DNA of 64,000 nt from Pachyseris speciosa (GCA_016490735.1 JAEMWC010000387.1:207501-271500); one strand, 5' to 3'. Positions 32,490-43,910 are shown, counted from the stretch's first letter. Made by a program: numbers and translations. The notes: generated from the sequence alone by a model not told the origin.

Positions 32490-35340
32490 TTAAGCAAAGC
32501 ATTGTATTAGCCGTTTTGGAGAGAAAGCCGTGGACGAAGCAAGTAAGGAACTATAAATTTAGTTGAAGTGGACATTGGTGCGGTTTCCACTAAATTATTT
32601 CGAGTATGTTATTCGCTGGTGACGTGTGAATGAGTGTGAATGATGATGAAATAAATCATATATGAACCGCGGAAATGAAATCAAGGGAAGAATGATCCTC
32701 GCAGTTGTGAAGAGCATCGCACCGGTATCGCGAGGTGATGGGTTCAAACCCCGAGAGAAATCGCGCTGCAAACGCGACCAAATGGCACTGAACTCGCATT
32801 TAGTTTACACTTAATTTAACAAAGTCAAAACGTTTATGCGAGAAAAATCGCAGTGGAAAACGTCACGAAAGTTCCATTAAAAATCGCAAGTGAAACCGGG
32901 AAGTTACGCTGGCGTAAGAGATGTTTGTAACAACTTGTTCTGAGTTAGCATATTTATTACCGCTTTTATGATTTAAAGTTTTATGTTGAGTAATCATAAA
33001 ATTTAAGTTAACCGGAGTTAAAATCAATGGCGTAGAAAACTGTGTGAGAATAAAACATTTTAGGCAGACCCGCTTCAGCGATGAGGTACCAAGACGCTGT
33101 ACACCAACAGCTGTATCCAGATAGCTTAGTTAGTTCACTGTTCCGTCTTAATTCTTGAAAATGCATTTCGCAATATGTTTATCACCGTATGTCGAATGTG
33201 TCTCATCTTCCAGCAGTAAATCAGAGGATTGAGAGAAGAGTTAAGCAAAAGCAAAGTCAGTGTGTAACGTTTAATTATTGTCACAATCAAACTCGGCTTA
33301 TAGACGAGAAACCATGCAATACAAATGTTAGGCAAATAACACACCAAAAACACAAAATATATGAAAATTGAAGTGAACGCAGATCTTCTCAACCTGCTAG
33401 GATTCACAATTCCAGCATTCAGCTGATTTAGTCGCTGCATCTCTAGAGCCTGCATTTGATGTGCGTGGCGTCGGGCGGTTATATATACTTTCCAATTAAG
33501 TATGCCTGGAATTAAGAAAAAGACACCGTTAATAATGTTGAAAATAACGAAAGCAATATTGCGTGGGATTAAAAACATAACTAAGGGCGGAAATGTGCTG
33601 AGCATCCAAGTTGAGATGACCGTGGAAACGACACGCTTCTGAGTCACAAGTTCCTGGTATCTGAGATGAAGATGAATCGCCAAGAATCTGTCCAAACTCA
33701 GAAATATAACACCAAAGAACGAAGCATACGAAAACACCATCGCTGTAGTGCGATACACGTCAGAAAACGTTTGATAAATTGTGATGTCTTGTTCCAGCTC
33801 TATGACAAGATACGCAATGTACAGTGGATGTACTAGTAAACCAACACCAAGATCAGAAACAGCAAGACTCAGGAGCAATGTTTTCAAAGTCTTTGGTAAT
33901 GACGAAGTTTTTCTTATCGCGTGGATTGTGATACTGTTCAACATTGATGGCAGTACAGCTGAGCAAAGCGTTAACGGCAATATTAGCAATGTAAGACGAG
34001 TAAAAGCTTTCTTCTTTCATGATGAATAAATTAAAGAAATTTTCCTCGATTCTTAGCTGAGCCTTGAAGCTGTTTTGTTGAGTCTCGGTCAACAGCACTC
34101 TGGATCAATTCCACGTACAACGATTTGACACGAAGTGAGTCCTTTGAGAAATAAAGGTTTCGCGTCGTTTGAAAGTTAGTCCAAACATTTGCAACCATCA
34201 GTCTGCAATTTTCAAGACTCGGAATCACTAATATACTAGAGGTGAGGCTGAAAATCTATAGAAAACCTGTGCCTCAACGGTTCATAACGTGAATAATCAA
34301 ACCCCACCGTAAAAACTTTCCGTTTAGTGAAATTGCAAGCACAACCACCTGCTTGGATCGGAAACACTTCTACCGGTTAAACAAACATATGTCCTCTTTC
34401 TTCTAAAAGCTTTGACGCTTATTTGAATACATCTATAGTACTATATGGTACATGCACTCAACAGAACTACTCAAATCTGATTGGTCGAGAGCGGTACGAC
34501 CTTATCGTACAATTCATGGTTTGTTAGTTACCCATAATTTTGAAAGTTGACAAATAGCACTCGCCTTCATTTTGAGAACTGTCAGAATCACTCGCACCTA
34601 TCAATCAAATAAAACACGAATTGCTAAACTTGAATCCAATTTATCCACAAAGAATTATTGATATTTCAAACGGGATCGTTTTAAAAGCTAACGTAAACTG
34701 GATACAGGGATCCTTACCATTTACATGTAAAACCAGGAAATTCTGTTTGAAAAATGAAATCGTATACAAACCATTCTATTTAGAACTTTTCAGGAATTAT
34801 CGACCATCGGCTTAATCAATGCACTTTTTTTCTTTTTGAGCTTTCCAATTGATACTAGTACATTTTATGATTTGTGCATTTTAGGTTCCGACAAGCTGCA
34901 GCAATGAATATTTACACCTAAAATTTCCACTTGGAAGGATCGTGTAAATAGTAAGAGCCCCCTGGGTTGTCGCGGAGTATGTGGTTTTTATTGACGTACT
35001 GTAAATATCAACAGTACAATTCCTTTCTTTTTGTATGCATTATTTTTACGTTGAAAGGAAATGATAATCTTCGACTACGGCGACCTCTGACGATGTTTTT
35101 AATAATCAGTGAAAATAGGTCATATTGTGCATCTATTTTCCTAGATGATGACAAAATATTAGAGCATATAATATTTAATACTTATAACAATAATGACAAT
35201 AATAATAATAATAATAATAATATTTAATACTTATATTGCACTTTTTCTACAAAAATAATCAAAAGCGCATTACAGTTCGCTAGTAAAACTACTGACTTAC
35301 CTTAAGAGTTAAAATCTAAAATCCTAACATAAATTTAAAA
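32490..35340. repeat. GPCR-array unit D (truncated)
   Basis: SINE-like module, receptor 3' flank, receptor pseudogene and a shortened 5' flank. The flank jumps at about 34,495 ('gagcggtacgacc'), skipping several hundred bases present in B and C, then diverges and fades near 35.34 kb. It includes an (AAT)n tract (35,195-35,222). Confidence 0.8.
33135..34020 (-). pseudogene. Class A GPCR, array copy D (one-base insertion in TM1)
   Basis: The family ATG (34,020) opens a frame MKEESFYSSYIANIAVNALL that is lost at 'attgatggcagtac' (about 33,945-33,958). Copies B and C have 'attgtggcggtac' there, one base shorter. The remainder, TM1 end to the RIKTEQ tail, is fully open in the shifted frame with all motifs (LAVSD, LSLDRF, CYLP, NPLIY). 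This is a very young pseudogene, or possibly a sequencing or allelic error, since everything else is intact. Re-initiation at the Met after the shift would give a receptor lacking most of TM1. Confidence 0.85.
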
Positions 35341-36559
35341 AAATGTTCTCTCTCTTTCTATTTATACAAATACGTTTATTGTGTAATTAAAATGACAAGC
35401 CATCCTCTGCCAGAGCATTAAAGATCGTGCATTCGGAAAGCAAACCTGAAAGTAAGAAATGCACTATATATACTTAAATGAAACAAAATGCTTAGAAGTT
35501 TAATTTGAAATTTATGTACAGGCTGTTATTGATATTTCAATATCGATCGGCCCGAAAGCCGACGTAAACTCGATACTCGTTTGCCTTAGACTATTTTAGA
35601 AACATTTTAACTCTTACTTATATTGTATTTTCTTATTTTTACGTATTATTCTTAAGCTGTGGTGTCAGTTTTTGATTCAGTTTGGATAGCGTCTTAAGTT
35701 TGCTATAATGCTTTTAGTAGCTGAAGAATTTCATATTTTGCAGTCATTTTGTAAATGATGGCAAAATGACAGTAACGTATTACACATTACGTTATTAGCA
35801 GCCATGTGTAAAATAAAATGCACGATAATATTTTTCCAAATTGATTGGTCCCCTTCAAACTTTATTTATAACAGATCGCGTGTGTAAAACGTATGAATTA
35901 TCTAAGAATTATGCCGCACCGAAGTGGAATTAAATGTATAGTGATCGATTTCTCCACCTCTATTCAGCGACGAGGTGAATGATCGCGCGATCGTTTATAG
36001 ATAAAAAAAACTGCGGATAACTAAAGCTTCAACAAAACACTTTATTTCTGACAAATTCGCAAAAATTCGAGTGAGAATTCTGTGAAGTGAATAGCAATTA
36101 CCGGGTTTTGTAGCCAATCAGAACGCACGAAAAACACTATCCAATGGTTTGGCATGTAATATTAATTCAAGTCACTGCTGATTGCAGGTGGCAGCGTTTG
36201 TTAATATGTAAACTTCAACCTTTAATTCTAAGCCTGTTGTTATTGGCACATGGTGTTTTTAATAAACTTGTATCGTTGCTAGTCAGGCTAATTTGCTTTC
36301 TCCGTCGTTCATCGGTCGAAAATATTAAAGAAGGCCGCAAAACGTGACAACACGAAAAGCACGTTTTTAGCGGTAATCACTTTTCTTGTAAAGGGTGTGG
36401 AGTGGAAGACAAGTGAGTTGATGTTTTAGTAAACATATCAGAGCTAAATTTCAATACTGTCATAACTCGCCCCTGTAAACGGAGTTTTCATGAAACGTCA
36501 AAATAAACGAGTAGTCATCATTGTTTAACCAGTACCCTCTAAGAGAAGATGTTTACATT
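35341..36559. other. Diverged subfamily II flank and unassigned sequence
   Basis: Around 35.38-35.6 kb ('aatgacaagcc..', 'cattcggaaagcaaac') it weakly matches the subfamily II flanks at 5.80-5.95 and 40.48-40.6 kb. The rest is unassigned, and I see no gene. Confidence 0.45.
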
Positions 36560-36619
36560 ATTTACAAGGCGTTGGCCGGCGTACCAAGACTCTGTAAACA
36601 AAAACCTGTCTACGGGCCT

Positions 36620-37024
36620 GCGCTTGTGAGACACATGTTCATGGTATCTGATGTAAAGATGAATGGCTAAGAATCTGTCCAGACTCAGAGAGATGACCTC
36701 AAAGAACGAAACATAGGAGAGGACCATGGCTGCAGTGCGATACAGTCCATAAAAAGATCAGTGATAATTAGTAACGTCTTGCTTTCGTCTTGCTTTAGCT
36801 CACTGACAAGGAGAGCAATGTGCAGCAGTTGTGCCAGTAAGCCAACTCCAAGATCAAAGACAGAAAGACTCAGGAGCAATGTTTTCAAAGTCTTTGGCAA
36901 CAAAGAAGTTTTTCTTATCGCGTGGATTGTGACACAACATGTTCAACATGATGGCGGTATAACACAAGAAAGCGTTGAAGATGATGTTAACGATGTAAGA
37001 CGAGTATATGCCTCTTTCTTTCAT
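36620..37024 (-). pseudogene. Class A GPCR pseudogene, subfamily II (TM4-TM7 deleted)
   Basis: It begins at an ATG (37,024) with MKERGIYSSYIVNI and TM1. A frame break near 36,930 (extra bases around 'cacaacatgttcaac') is followed by LPKTLKTLLLSLSVFDLGVG (TM2). Another break precedes SYVSFFEVISLSLDRFLAIH (TM3 with DRF). Homology stops after HEHVSHKRR in the second intracellular loop. The adjoining sequence at 36,560-36,618 ('gtaccaagactctgta') matches receptor 3' flank, so TM4-TM7 were removed by an internal deletion. It is multiply broken and non-functional. Confidence 0.88.
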
Positions 37025-37317
37025 ATTGAAGAAATAAAAATAATTTTCACCAATTCTAAGCTGAACCGCGAAGTTGTTTCGTGGATTCTTAGTCAACACC
37101 CCTAAGGATCGAATCCGATACACAACAACTGATACTGACGGTCAGGAGTAAAATTTCTAACTAATAACTAATAACTCCCTGAACATGAACAAGGTTGAAG
37201 ATGTTTAGCAAATTTGGATTTCAACGGTTTAAACTCACTTGAATAAAACGTCAAAAATTCCTTTTTGCAGCGAAGACAATCCCTCGCGTCAGCTGGAGAG
37301 AAAACTTTCTTCTTTCT

Positions 37318-37620
37318 TCAATTCGGTTGCCCCGGGTTTAAATCCCACTCTGTCCGCTAGATGGTCTTGTTCTGAGTAGTCCCTGGTTCAAGTCCTCGGT
37401 CATCCTTGTAAATAGCCAACTGGTTTGCCTCCGGCCAGTTTTGATTCTTATAATGCCTGGAATAGAGTTATTACACCTTTCAGGAACCGGCCTCAGCAGT
37501 ATAGCGGTCGAAACGTCGCGATCAACATCTAGGTGACTACAGTTTGTAACTCGTGAGATTGTGAGATAATCGCTTGCTCAGCTGTCATTTGAAACCACAA
37601 TAACAAACACCTTTCGTGAG
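37318..37620 (+). mobile_element. Penelope/retrozyme-type terminal fragment with ribozyme relic
   Basis: The sequence contains 'tagcggtcgaaacgtcgcga' (37,502-37,521), the GAAAC...GTC half of a Penelope-type hammerhead. The preceding half is decayed ('cggcctcagcagta' instead of a ctgatga core). Downstream 'gtcatttgaaaccac' (about 37,582) matches the inverse of 47,881-47,895 in the second Penelope element. 'gggtttaaatccc' (about 37,336) resembles a pol III B box. Confidence 0.6.
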
Positions 37621-37661
37621 AATAAAATGCGTCAGCTACTTAAAAACTAATTTGAACAAAG

Positions 37662-37685
37662 GCAAAAAAAAAAAAAAAAAAAAAA
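37662..37685. repeat. Poly-A tract
   Basis: Uninterrupted A run of about 24 bases, possibly the tail of a retroinsertion. Confidence 0.9.
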
Positions 37686-37699
37686 CGAAAAGAACACCG

Positions 37700-37960
37700 A
37701 GATCAACGCTGTAACAAAACGCTTGTGACTCACAAATTCCAAGACATCTGTCCATAGATAGGATTATCCCACCGAAGAACAGAGAGACCCCTAAGAAAAA
37801 TATGTCATACTCGTGAAAGGCACCATATAGGCGGCATAATAGTAGGTATCAGTGTCCGTTTTTCCAGCTGTATAACCGAAACCGCAGTGTTAAAGAGGTG
37901 ACATGATTATGAACACCAAGATCGGAAACAACAAGACCCAGGGGTGACGTTTTCAGAGTC
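37700..37960 (-). pseudogene. Strongly decayed class A GPCR relic
   Basis: The minus strand reads LKTSPLGLVVSDLGV (compare LKTLLLSLAVSDLGV of TM2), then after stops SLFFGGIILSMDRCLGI (TM3 end, DRC for DRF). After a deletion it resumes as EFVSHKRFVTALISV (second intracellular loop and TM4 start). Several stops and frame changes intervene. It is older and more diverged than any other copy in the window. Confidence 0.7.
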
Positions 37961-38266
37961 TGTAACAACTTCCCCTCGTGTCTTTAACAGTCCTGCATTC
38001 TTTGGTTCTAATTTAATGCTCCGATCATTGAAATAAAAAAAAAAGGGCAACAGCAAGTTATGTGGGAGACATGGGGTAGAGAATGAAGTACTCAAGTTGC
38101 TAATAGGAATTATATAGGATGACAAAGGTCAGGTGGTTCGCAACGAGAGGCCCTAATCCTCTCAGGTAAGAGGGCACTAATTCCCAGGCTACTCAGAGGA
38201 CCAAATTTTCTCCCTCCTTTCCATGGATTCTAATCTTTAGATGGTATTATCGATTATCGTTTTATT
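37961..38266. other. Unassigned stretch
   Basis: No gene or clear repeat recognised. Confidence 0.4.
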
Positions 38267-38624
38267 ACGCGAGGTACTGTCCATTGAGGGGCTGTTTACA
38301 TGAGAAAACTCGCACCGACGCGAGTTTCATACCGGGGTGAGGTTCATACAGGGGCAACTTTTGCCCCGGCGCGAGTTCATTCCGGTTCCCTCTCGCAGCT
38401 CTGTATTCGTTTACATGATACAAACGAAAAATGTCATGTCGCACCGGCGCGAGTTCACCCCGGTTCCTGCACCGGAGCGAGAATTTTCGCTCCGGTGAAA
38501 AATCTCGCGACGGTATCATGTAAACGAATACAGAGCTGCAAGAGGGAACCGGAGTGAACTCGCGACGGGGCGAAAGTCGCCCCGGTATCATGTAAACACC
38601 CCCTGAGTGGACAGTACCTCGCGT
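38267..38624. mobile_element. GC-rich hairpin MITE
   Basis: The ends pair as 'acgcgaggtactgtccatt' (38,267) with 'gagtggacagtacctcgcgt' (38,624). Pairing continues inward through 'ggctgtttacatga', 'gagttcattccggttccctc' and 'gctctgtattcgtttacatg' to a central 'gaattttcgctccggtg' hairpin. The ORFs across it are by-products of the inverted repeat. Confidence 0.85.
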
Positions 38625-39269
38625 GAAAAAAATCGACAAAATGGCGTTCAAACCAACCAAGACATACCAAGGGATAACTGGATTAGAATAAGGAATTTGT
38701 ATAGCGCTAACGGACATTGAAGTAAAGGTAAGAATACTTTATTTCGTAATACTTTCAGTTTTTCTTGGGCGACTCTGTTTGGCGATAATCTCTATAATAT
38801 ATGACTTTTTAACGGTCAAATACCCCGAAATTTGGCGGTTCAGTGTACAGGACACCTGGAAAAAGCGATAAAATAAAGGCAAATACTATGCTTATTTTGA
38901 CATACTCTAGATTTTTACCACTAATATCTACAACAGTAAATTAATCCGTAAATAATCCCAGGTCGCACATACTACGATAGGGTTGCCACTAGTGTTTTAT
39001 AAATTGCCTTAAACAGGTTCAAACTGAATCAGAAAGAATCTTCTTTTACCAAGTTCAAAAGCAGTGGCACGTTACTCCTTATGATGATTATCATAAGTGA
39101 AAGTTATGCGTTTTTTTTAATTATATTACACTGTATTTCTATTTAAAGAAAACTTGACCTATTATACTGGTAATCAGAGTGACCAAAGTTTTATCTTCAT
39201 AGGAGAAGAAAATTGCCAACAAGGAAATTTACATCTGATCCTCATGGCTTTCTTAATACAACAGCATTT
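38625..39269. other. Unassigned stretch before receptor at 39.3 kb
   Basis: AT-rich, no gene. The last portion is the receptor's 3' flank and resembles 4.45-4.83 kb. Confidence 0.4.
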
Positions 39270-40139
39270 TCAGTTGCGATTGTAACTTCGTAACATGTTC
39301 ATGGCAGCGTGTCGAACGTTTCTCATCTTCCAGCAATAAATCAGAGGATTGAGGGATGAATTGAGCAGAGCCAAAGTGAACGTGTAACGGTGAACTGCTT
39401 TTACAACCAAACTCGGCTCAAACAAAACAAACCACAAAATACACGAATTTGGCAAATAGCACACCAAGAACACAAAATATACATATATAGCAGTGAACGC
39501 AGATTTTCTCAGCCTGCTACCATTCACCATCTCAGCATTCGCTTGTTCTGCTTGCTGCACCTGCAGAGCTTGGATTTGATGTGCGTGGTGTCGTGCGGCT
39601 ACATATATCCTCCAGTCAAGTACAGTTGCAGTCAAGAAGCCGACACCTACAATGACGGCGGCAATGGTGTAAAATATATTCTGTGGGATCCAAAGTCCAC
39701 TGAGAGGAAGAAATGTGCTGAACACCCAACTTGAGGTTACCACAGCAACAACACGCTTGTGAGTCACACGTTCCTGGTATCTGAGATGAAGATGAATGGC
39801 CAAGAATCTGTCCACACTTAGAGATATTACACCAAAGAACGAAGCCGAGAAGAATACATTCGCGACGATCACATGCACGCCATAAAACGTTTGATAGTTT
39901 TTAACGTTATGTTCCAGCTCTATGACAAGATATGCAATGTGCAATGGATGCGCCAGTAAACCAACACCAAGATCAGAAACAGCAAGATTCAGGAGCAATG
40001 TTTTCAAAGTCTTTGGCAACGAGGAAGTTTTTCTTATCGCGTGGATTGTGGCACTGTTCAACATGATGGCGGTATAACTCAAGAAAGCATTGAAGACGAT
40101 GGCGGCGATATAAGACGAGTATACGCGTCCTTCTTTCAT
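39270..40139 (-). CDS. Class A GPCR, subfamily II (intact)
   Basis: Intronless 289-residue receptor from the ATG at 40,139 (MKEGRVYSSY). Motifs: LAVSD in TM2, LSVDRFLAIH ending TM3, SSW in TM4, CYLP in TM6, SSLNPLIYCW in TM7, and a short tail ending RSYNRN. The third intracellular loop (AARHHAHQIQALQVQQAEQ) and SRLRKSAF before TM6 match subfamily I, whereas extracellular-side segments differ (e.g. HVIVANVFFSASFF in TM3, LWIPQNIFYTI after TM4). This hints at a different ligand preference. TM5 has TVLDWRIY, with no Pro at the usual TM5 position. It also lacks the TM3/ECL2 cysteines. It is the only intact subfamily II member here; both relatives (4.8 and 36.6 kb) are broken. Confidence 0.93.
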   Translation of the reverse strand: MKEGRVYSSYIAAIVFNAFLSYTAIMLNSATIHAIRKTSSLPKTLKTLLLNLAVSDLGVGLLAHPLHIAYLVIELEHNVKNYQTFYGVHVIVANVFFSASFFGVISLSVDRFLAIHLHLRYQERVTHKRVVAVVTSSWVFSTFLPLSGLWIPQNIFYTIAAVIVGVGFLTATVLDWRIYVAARHHAHQIQALQVQQAEQANAEMVNGSRLRKSAFTAIYVYFVFLVCYLPNSCILWFVLFEPSLVVKAVHRYTFTLALLNSSLNPLIYCWKMRNVRHAAMNMLRSYNRN

Positions 40140-42400
40140 AGTGAAGAAAATCTAAACTGAGCCACTGGCCGAAATTGTTTCGTTAAGTCTCCCCTGACGC
40201 AGTCAACACCCCCAAGGACCAAATACGATATACAGCGATTGATACAGACTGAGTCACAAATAAAATTTCCCTGCTCGGATTCACTCCCTGTACATGAGCA
40301 AGGTTGAAGATATTAAGCAAATTTGGATTTCAACGGTTTAAACTGATTAAATAGTCAAATACTACCTTCACGACACCTCGCGTCAGTCTGGTAAAAAAAA
40401 CTGATGTCTCCTTTCTTCTGAAAACTTTGCCGCTTGACATGTTTGAATATATTTAGTAGAAATACGTAAATTTTTCAATCGAAATGACAAGTCAGTTTCT
40501 AAAAGAGCATGACATGTAGTGCCTGTCTTTCGAAAATAAAATTGTTGTTGACGTAAGAAAAGCAATACATGTTTAAATAAAATAGAATATTTGGAATGTT
40601 TAGGTTAAGATTTATACCCATACTATTATTGATCTTTCAGAATTAATCAGTCCCGACTAATTGAAAAAAGTTCTTCCCTCGTGAATTAGATATAAATTTG
40701 GCAATAAATGATTTGAAAGTGCAGTTCGCTTTATTTGTTATCTGAATGCATTTGACGAACAAACAAGGCTCGGGCTCAGCAATTCCCCTTTAATCCTAAT
40801 TATTATTATTGTCGACATTATGATTGCAGGTTGTTTATTACACGAAAAGGCGAAATTGCGAGGACATGACATACATCTAACAAATTTGATTCTGTGCTTT
40901 AGCGGTAATTTCCATGATGTCTTCTTGCTGAACTAAATGATTGTTGAAAACGTCTTTTTGTTTTCCCTGAATCCGGGTTCAATTGTTTAAGAGTTAATGT
41001 ACGCAGATGCCAAAATTGCATTTGTTTGCAGTCTGTTCAGCAAAAGAGTATGCGGCAACCACACTTTGTTGCTCCTTTCCTTAATAAGTGCCAAGCACGA
41101 TTTCAGACAAGTCGGCTTATTACAAAGGTAGAGGTTCGGTATTAAAAAAAGACAAGTGACTTATTCGCTATCATAATTACAAAGAGGAGACAAATGGCTT
41201 ATTAGAATGTGCGGTGGTAAAACGCGACCAGTGCTTCCACGATTTAAAGATTGCTGACAGTGCAACGATTTTGCAGCGTGTTATTGTAAAATGTGACAGG
41301 TTTTATTTCAATTTGTTACAGCTTTCTTACTACCGCGTCGCGAACTTCTCTGGGGTTAACTGTTAAGCCGTAAATATATAATATATTAAGGGCTGTTATA
41401 ACTCTGCTGTGAAATTTGATTGCAGTAGTCCGGCTGTTCAGCGAAAGTGTATGCGGGAACCCCACATTATTGTCGCTCCTTTCCTTTATAATTACTAAGC
41501 ACGATTTAGACAAGTCGGCTTATTACAAAGGTAGAGGTTCTCTATTAAAAAATGAGACGGAAGTGACTTATTAGAAAGTGCGGTGGTTACTTTATCACAA
41601 AATGAATAGGCGACTTATTACAAACTATAAAAGCAGTCTAATTACCATTTGTACATAAAAGGTACGTTGCAATAAAACTAGACCAGTACTTTCATGATTT
41701 GTAGACTGCTCACACTGTCCAACGATTTGCAGCGGGTGTGTTATTGCAAAACGTCTGAAAAATGGCCCAACCAAAACTTCGAAACCCTCATAAATGGTCT
41801 TGTCGGCCTTGTACCCACTCTAAATCATCGCTGTTGATTATTTCTTGATCGCTAAATATCATTTCTTGATCCATCTTAGCAATACAAACATAGAAGGAAA
41901 ATATGAAAAAAAAAAAAAACAGATTTGGGTGGTGAAAAGCCAGTAAAACTTTCCGATTTTGGTGTTTTTTTGTTTGTTTGTTTGTTTGTTTGTTTGTTGG
42001 TTTATTTGTTTTTTTAGTGTTTTTTAGATGGAACATGTACAGAATGGTGGTCTTGTTGGCTTTGTAACCACTCTAAATAATCACTAAATATCTTTTTTGT
42101 TAAATCTATTTTAGCCATACACAAACACAGAAAAAAATTTCCAAATTTTTTCTGTGTTTGTGTACCCCAAACAGGCCATACCCCTTTGCAAAAATGGCCC
42201 AACCAAACATTCAACCAATGAAACCAAGCGATTTTTCCGCGCTTTTAATTCTAATTGGCTCATTGCGCCACGTCAACTGTTGTGATTTGCTGAAATGATT
42301 GGTTTTGTTTTGGTTTTACAACACTTAATTGAAAAGTACTCTATATGATCTCTGTAACTCCTGGTGATCGCAATTTTCACCGTGTTCAAAGGTCGAACAT
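40140..42400. repeat. Subfamily II receptor 5' flank, duplicated at 5.4-7.9 kb
   Basis: Collinear with 5,417-7,900 apart from small indels; the 7.64-kb hairpin MITE is absent here. It contains a (GTTT)n run (41,968-42,012). No gene. Confidence 0.75.
42119..42163. repeat. Small perfect-stem hairpin
   Basis: 'acacaaacacagaaaaaa' pairs with 'ttttttctgtgtttgtgt' across a short centre. Confidence 0.8.
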
Positions 42401-42641
42401 AATCAGAACAAATGTTCCGTGGTCCAAGTACTGTGCCAGGATAAAGATCTCTAGAAAATTAAGGCATGGATCTTCTTTCTTTCAAATTCGTCTAAAAGTA
42501 GATAGGGTGGTCTAAATTTTGAGGATTAAAACGTCTAACAGTATACCTTGAGCATATTGTGTAATTGCGTGTCACATGATATGTAAATTAGGTCACGTAA
42601 CCTATTTTGGGACCGTCCCAAGGGGCGCATGCTATCTACAT

Positions 42642-42842
42642 TAGGAGCTCGTTCTTTTTATGCTGCCGCCCCCACACTGTGAAACAGCCTTCCAGCAAAT
42701 ATGAGGGAAATAACATCACTCGGCATTTTTAAGAAGAACTTAAGACATATCTTCTTAATTTAGCTTACAACAAGTAATTTTCCAATGGCATATTAACAGA
42801 TTTTAGAGTTTTATAATAATAATAATAATAATAATAATAATC
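42642..42842 (+). mobile_element. Non-LTR retrotransposon (LINE) 3' end
   Basis: The plus strand translates as GARSFYAAAPTL, a stop (TGA where Trp is expected), NSLPANMREITSLGIFKKNL, then RHIFLI and stop. This is the conserved end of many LINE ORF2 proteins (LWNSLP...I...FK..L). An (AAT)n tail follows at 42,812-42,842. It is 5'-truncated and dead. Confidence 0.75.
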
Positions 42843-42853
42843 ACTTTATTTAA

Positions 42854-43681
42854 GGTGTCTCCATAGGGTTTTAAGAGCGCGCGCACCGATGATGCGAGCT
42901 TTAGTAATGTGCACGCGCTAGCTGACGCAAGCTCATGCAAAGCAGGGAACAAGTCAACAATATAGCTCAAATTACAGCCCAGAAGTAGAAACAGAGAAAC
43001 CATTTAAAAGAAAACGTAAAGAAAACGATTTGGACGGAAAGGTCTTGTGTGTATTTTGATGAGACCGCCATTGTTGAGTCGCTCATCGACAAAACCGCGT
43101 GGTTCGAAAATTCGCGCATGCCCACATAGCGATCTTGGCGAGTTCCTATTCTGATGACGTAATTGCCTTTGAGGTGAAAAAATAGAAAAATCCTTATCAT
43201 ATTTCTCGAATTTCCTTCGGTGAAATTCCTTAAAATTTGGCAGAGAAGTTATTCCTTATTAGCTTTCCTTGCTTTCAGTTTATCAGAAAAATTTGTAAGA
43301 CAAGGTTTTCGCTCAGCCAAAAAACACAAAAATGCTAAAAACGAAAAAACTACCTTGACAACCCCTACTTTTTTCGATTTTAAAAGTTTCTTCCTGCCAG
43401 ACTCTACCCGGTTTGAGCGTATCAGAAAATTTTACCGAAGGAAATTGAAGAAAACTGAAATCAAAGCCAAACAGACGTCAAAAAATGGCGATGATTGAGT
43501 AGTTTTAATTTGAGACTAAAAGCCTTGATATCAGAGGTGACTGTTGAACAGCAAAATTTGGCCCTTGTTTGTTGTTTCAGTAGCTTTGATTAGGAAAATA
43601 GCGAAAAGAACGAGAATATTAGCTTTCGATTGAGGTCACTGGCGCGCGCTTCGTGATCTTGCATAACCCTATTGAGCCACC
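42854..43681. mobile_element. 828-bp TTAA-flanked MITE
   Basis: TTAA (42,850-42,853) precedes GGTGTCTCCATAGGGTT, and its inverse AACCCTATTGAGCCACC precedes TTAA (43,682-43,685). TTAA duplications fit piggyBac- or Kolobok-type mobilisation. An ORF at 43,220-43,498 (basic, no recognised domain) is not convincing as a transposase. Confidence 0.8.
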
Positions 43682-43685
43682 TTAA

Positions 43686-43905
43686 GTCTCAAATGTATTT
43701 AGCCGAGCACAGATGCTCTACTAATTGGGGAGACTAAATCAAATCAACTCTAAATAAATCAAATTAAATCAAATGTTGGTTTTTGGGGAGAGGGTAAAAC
43801 CGGACTACCCGGAGAAAAACCTCTCGCAGCAGAGTAGAGAACCAACAAACTCAGTCCACTTATGACGCCGAGTCCGGGAATCGAACCCGGGACACATTGG
43901 TGGAA
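43686..43905 (-). mobile_element. SINE with tRNA-like B box
   Basis: The minus strand from about 43,905 has the B-box arm 'cccgggttcgattcccgg', then a body ('ggtttttctccgggtagtcc') and a tail of 'atttgatttaatttgattta' repeats. The tRNA-like 5' half is replaced by the adjoining (TA)n tract. Confidence 0.7.
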
Positions 43906-43907
43906 GG

Positions 43908-43910
<3 letters not shown>

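Larger units (their letters stand above)
27275..32490. repeat. GPCR-array unit C
   Basis: Order: truncated SINE-like module (27.28-27.55 kb), receptor 3' flank, receptor, 5' flank, LINE-tail insertion (30.57-30.84 kb), a second partial flank copy (31.08-31.56 kb), then the fold-back (32.2 kb). Confidence 0.85.

Noticed and set aside
33135..33989. Receptor D as an intact 284-residue gene
   Set aside because: That frame opens at a non-ATG codon and its N-terminus is out-of-frame sequence created by the one-base insertion.
38265..38717. 150-residue ORF in the GC-rich palindrome
   Set aside because: Overlapping ORFs on both strands arise from the inverted repeat of a MITE.
43220..43498. 92-residue basic ORF as a transposase
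   Set aside because: It is inside an 828-bp MITE and shows no transposase motif.
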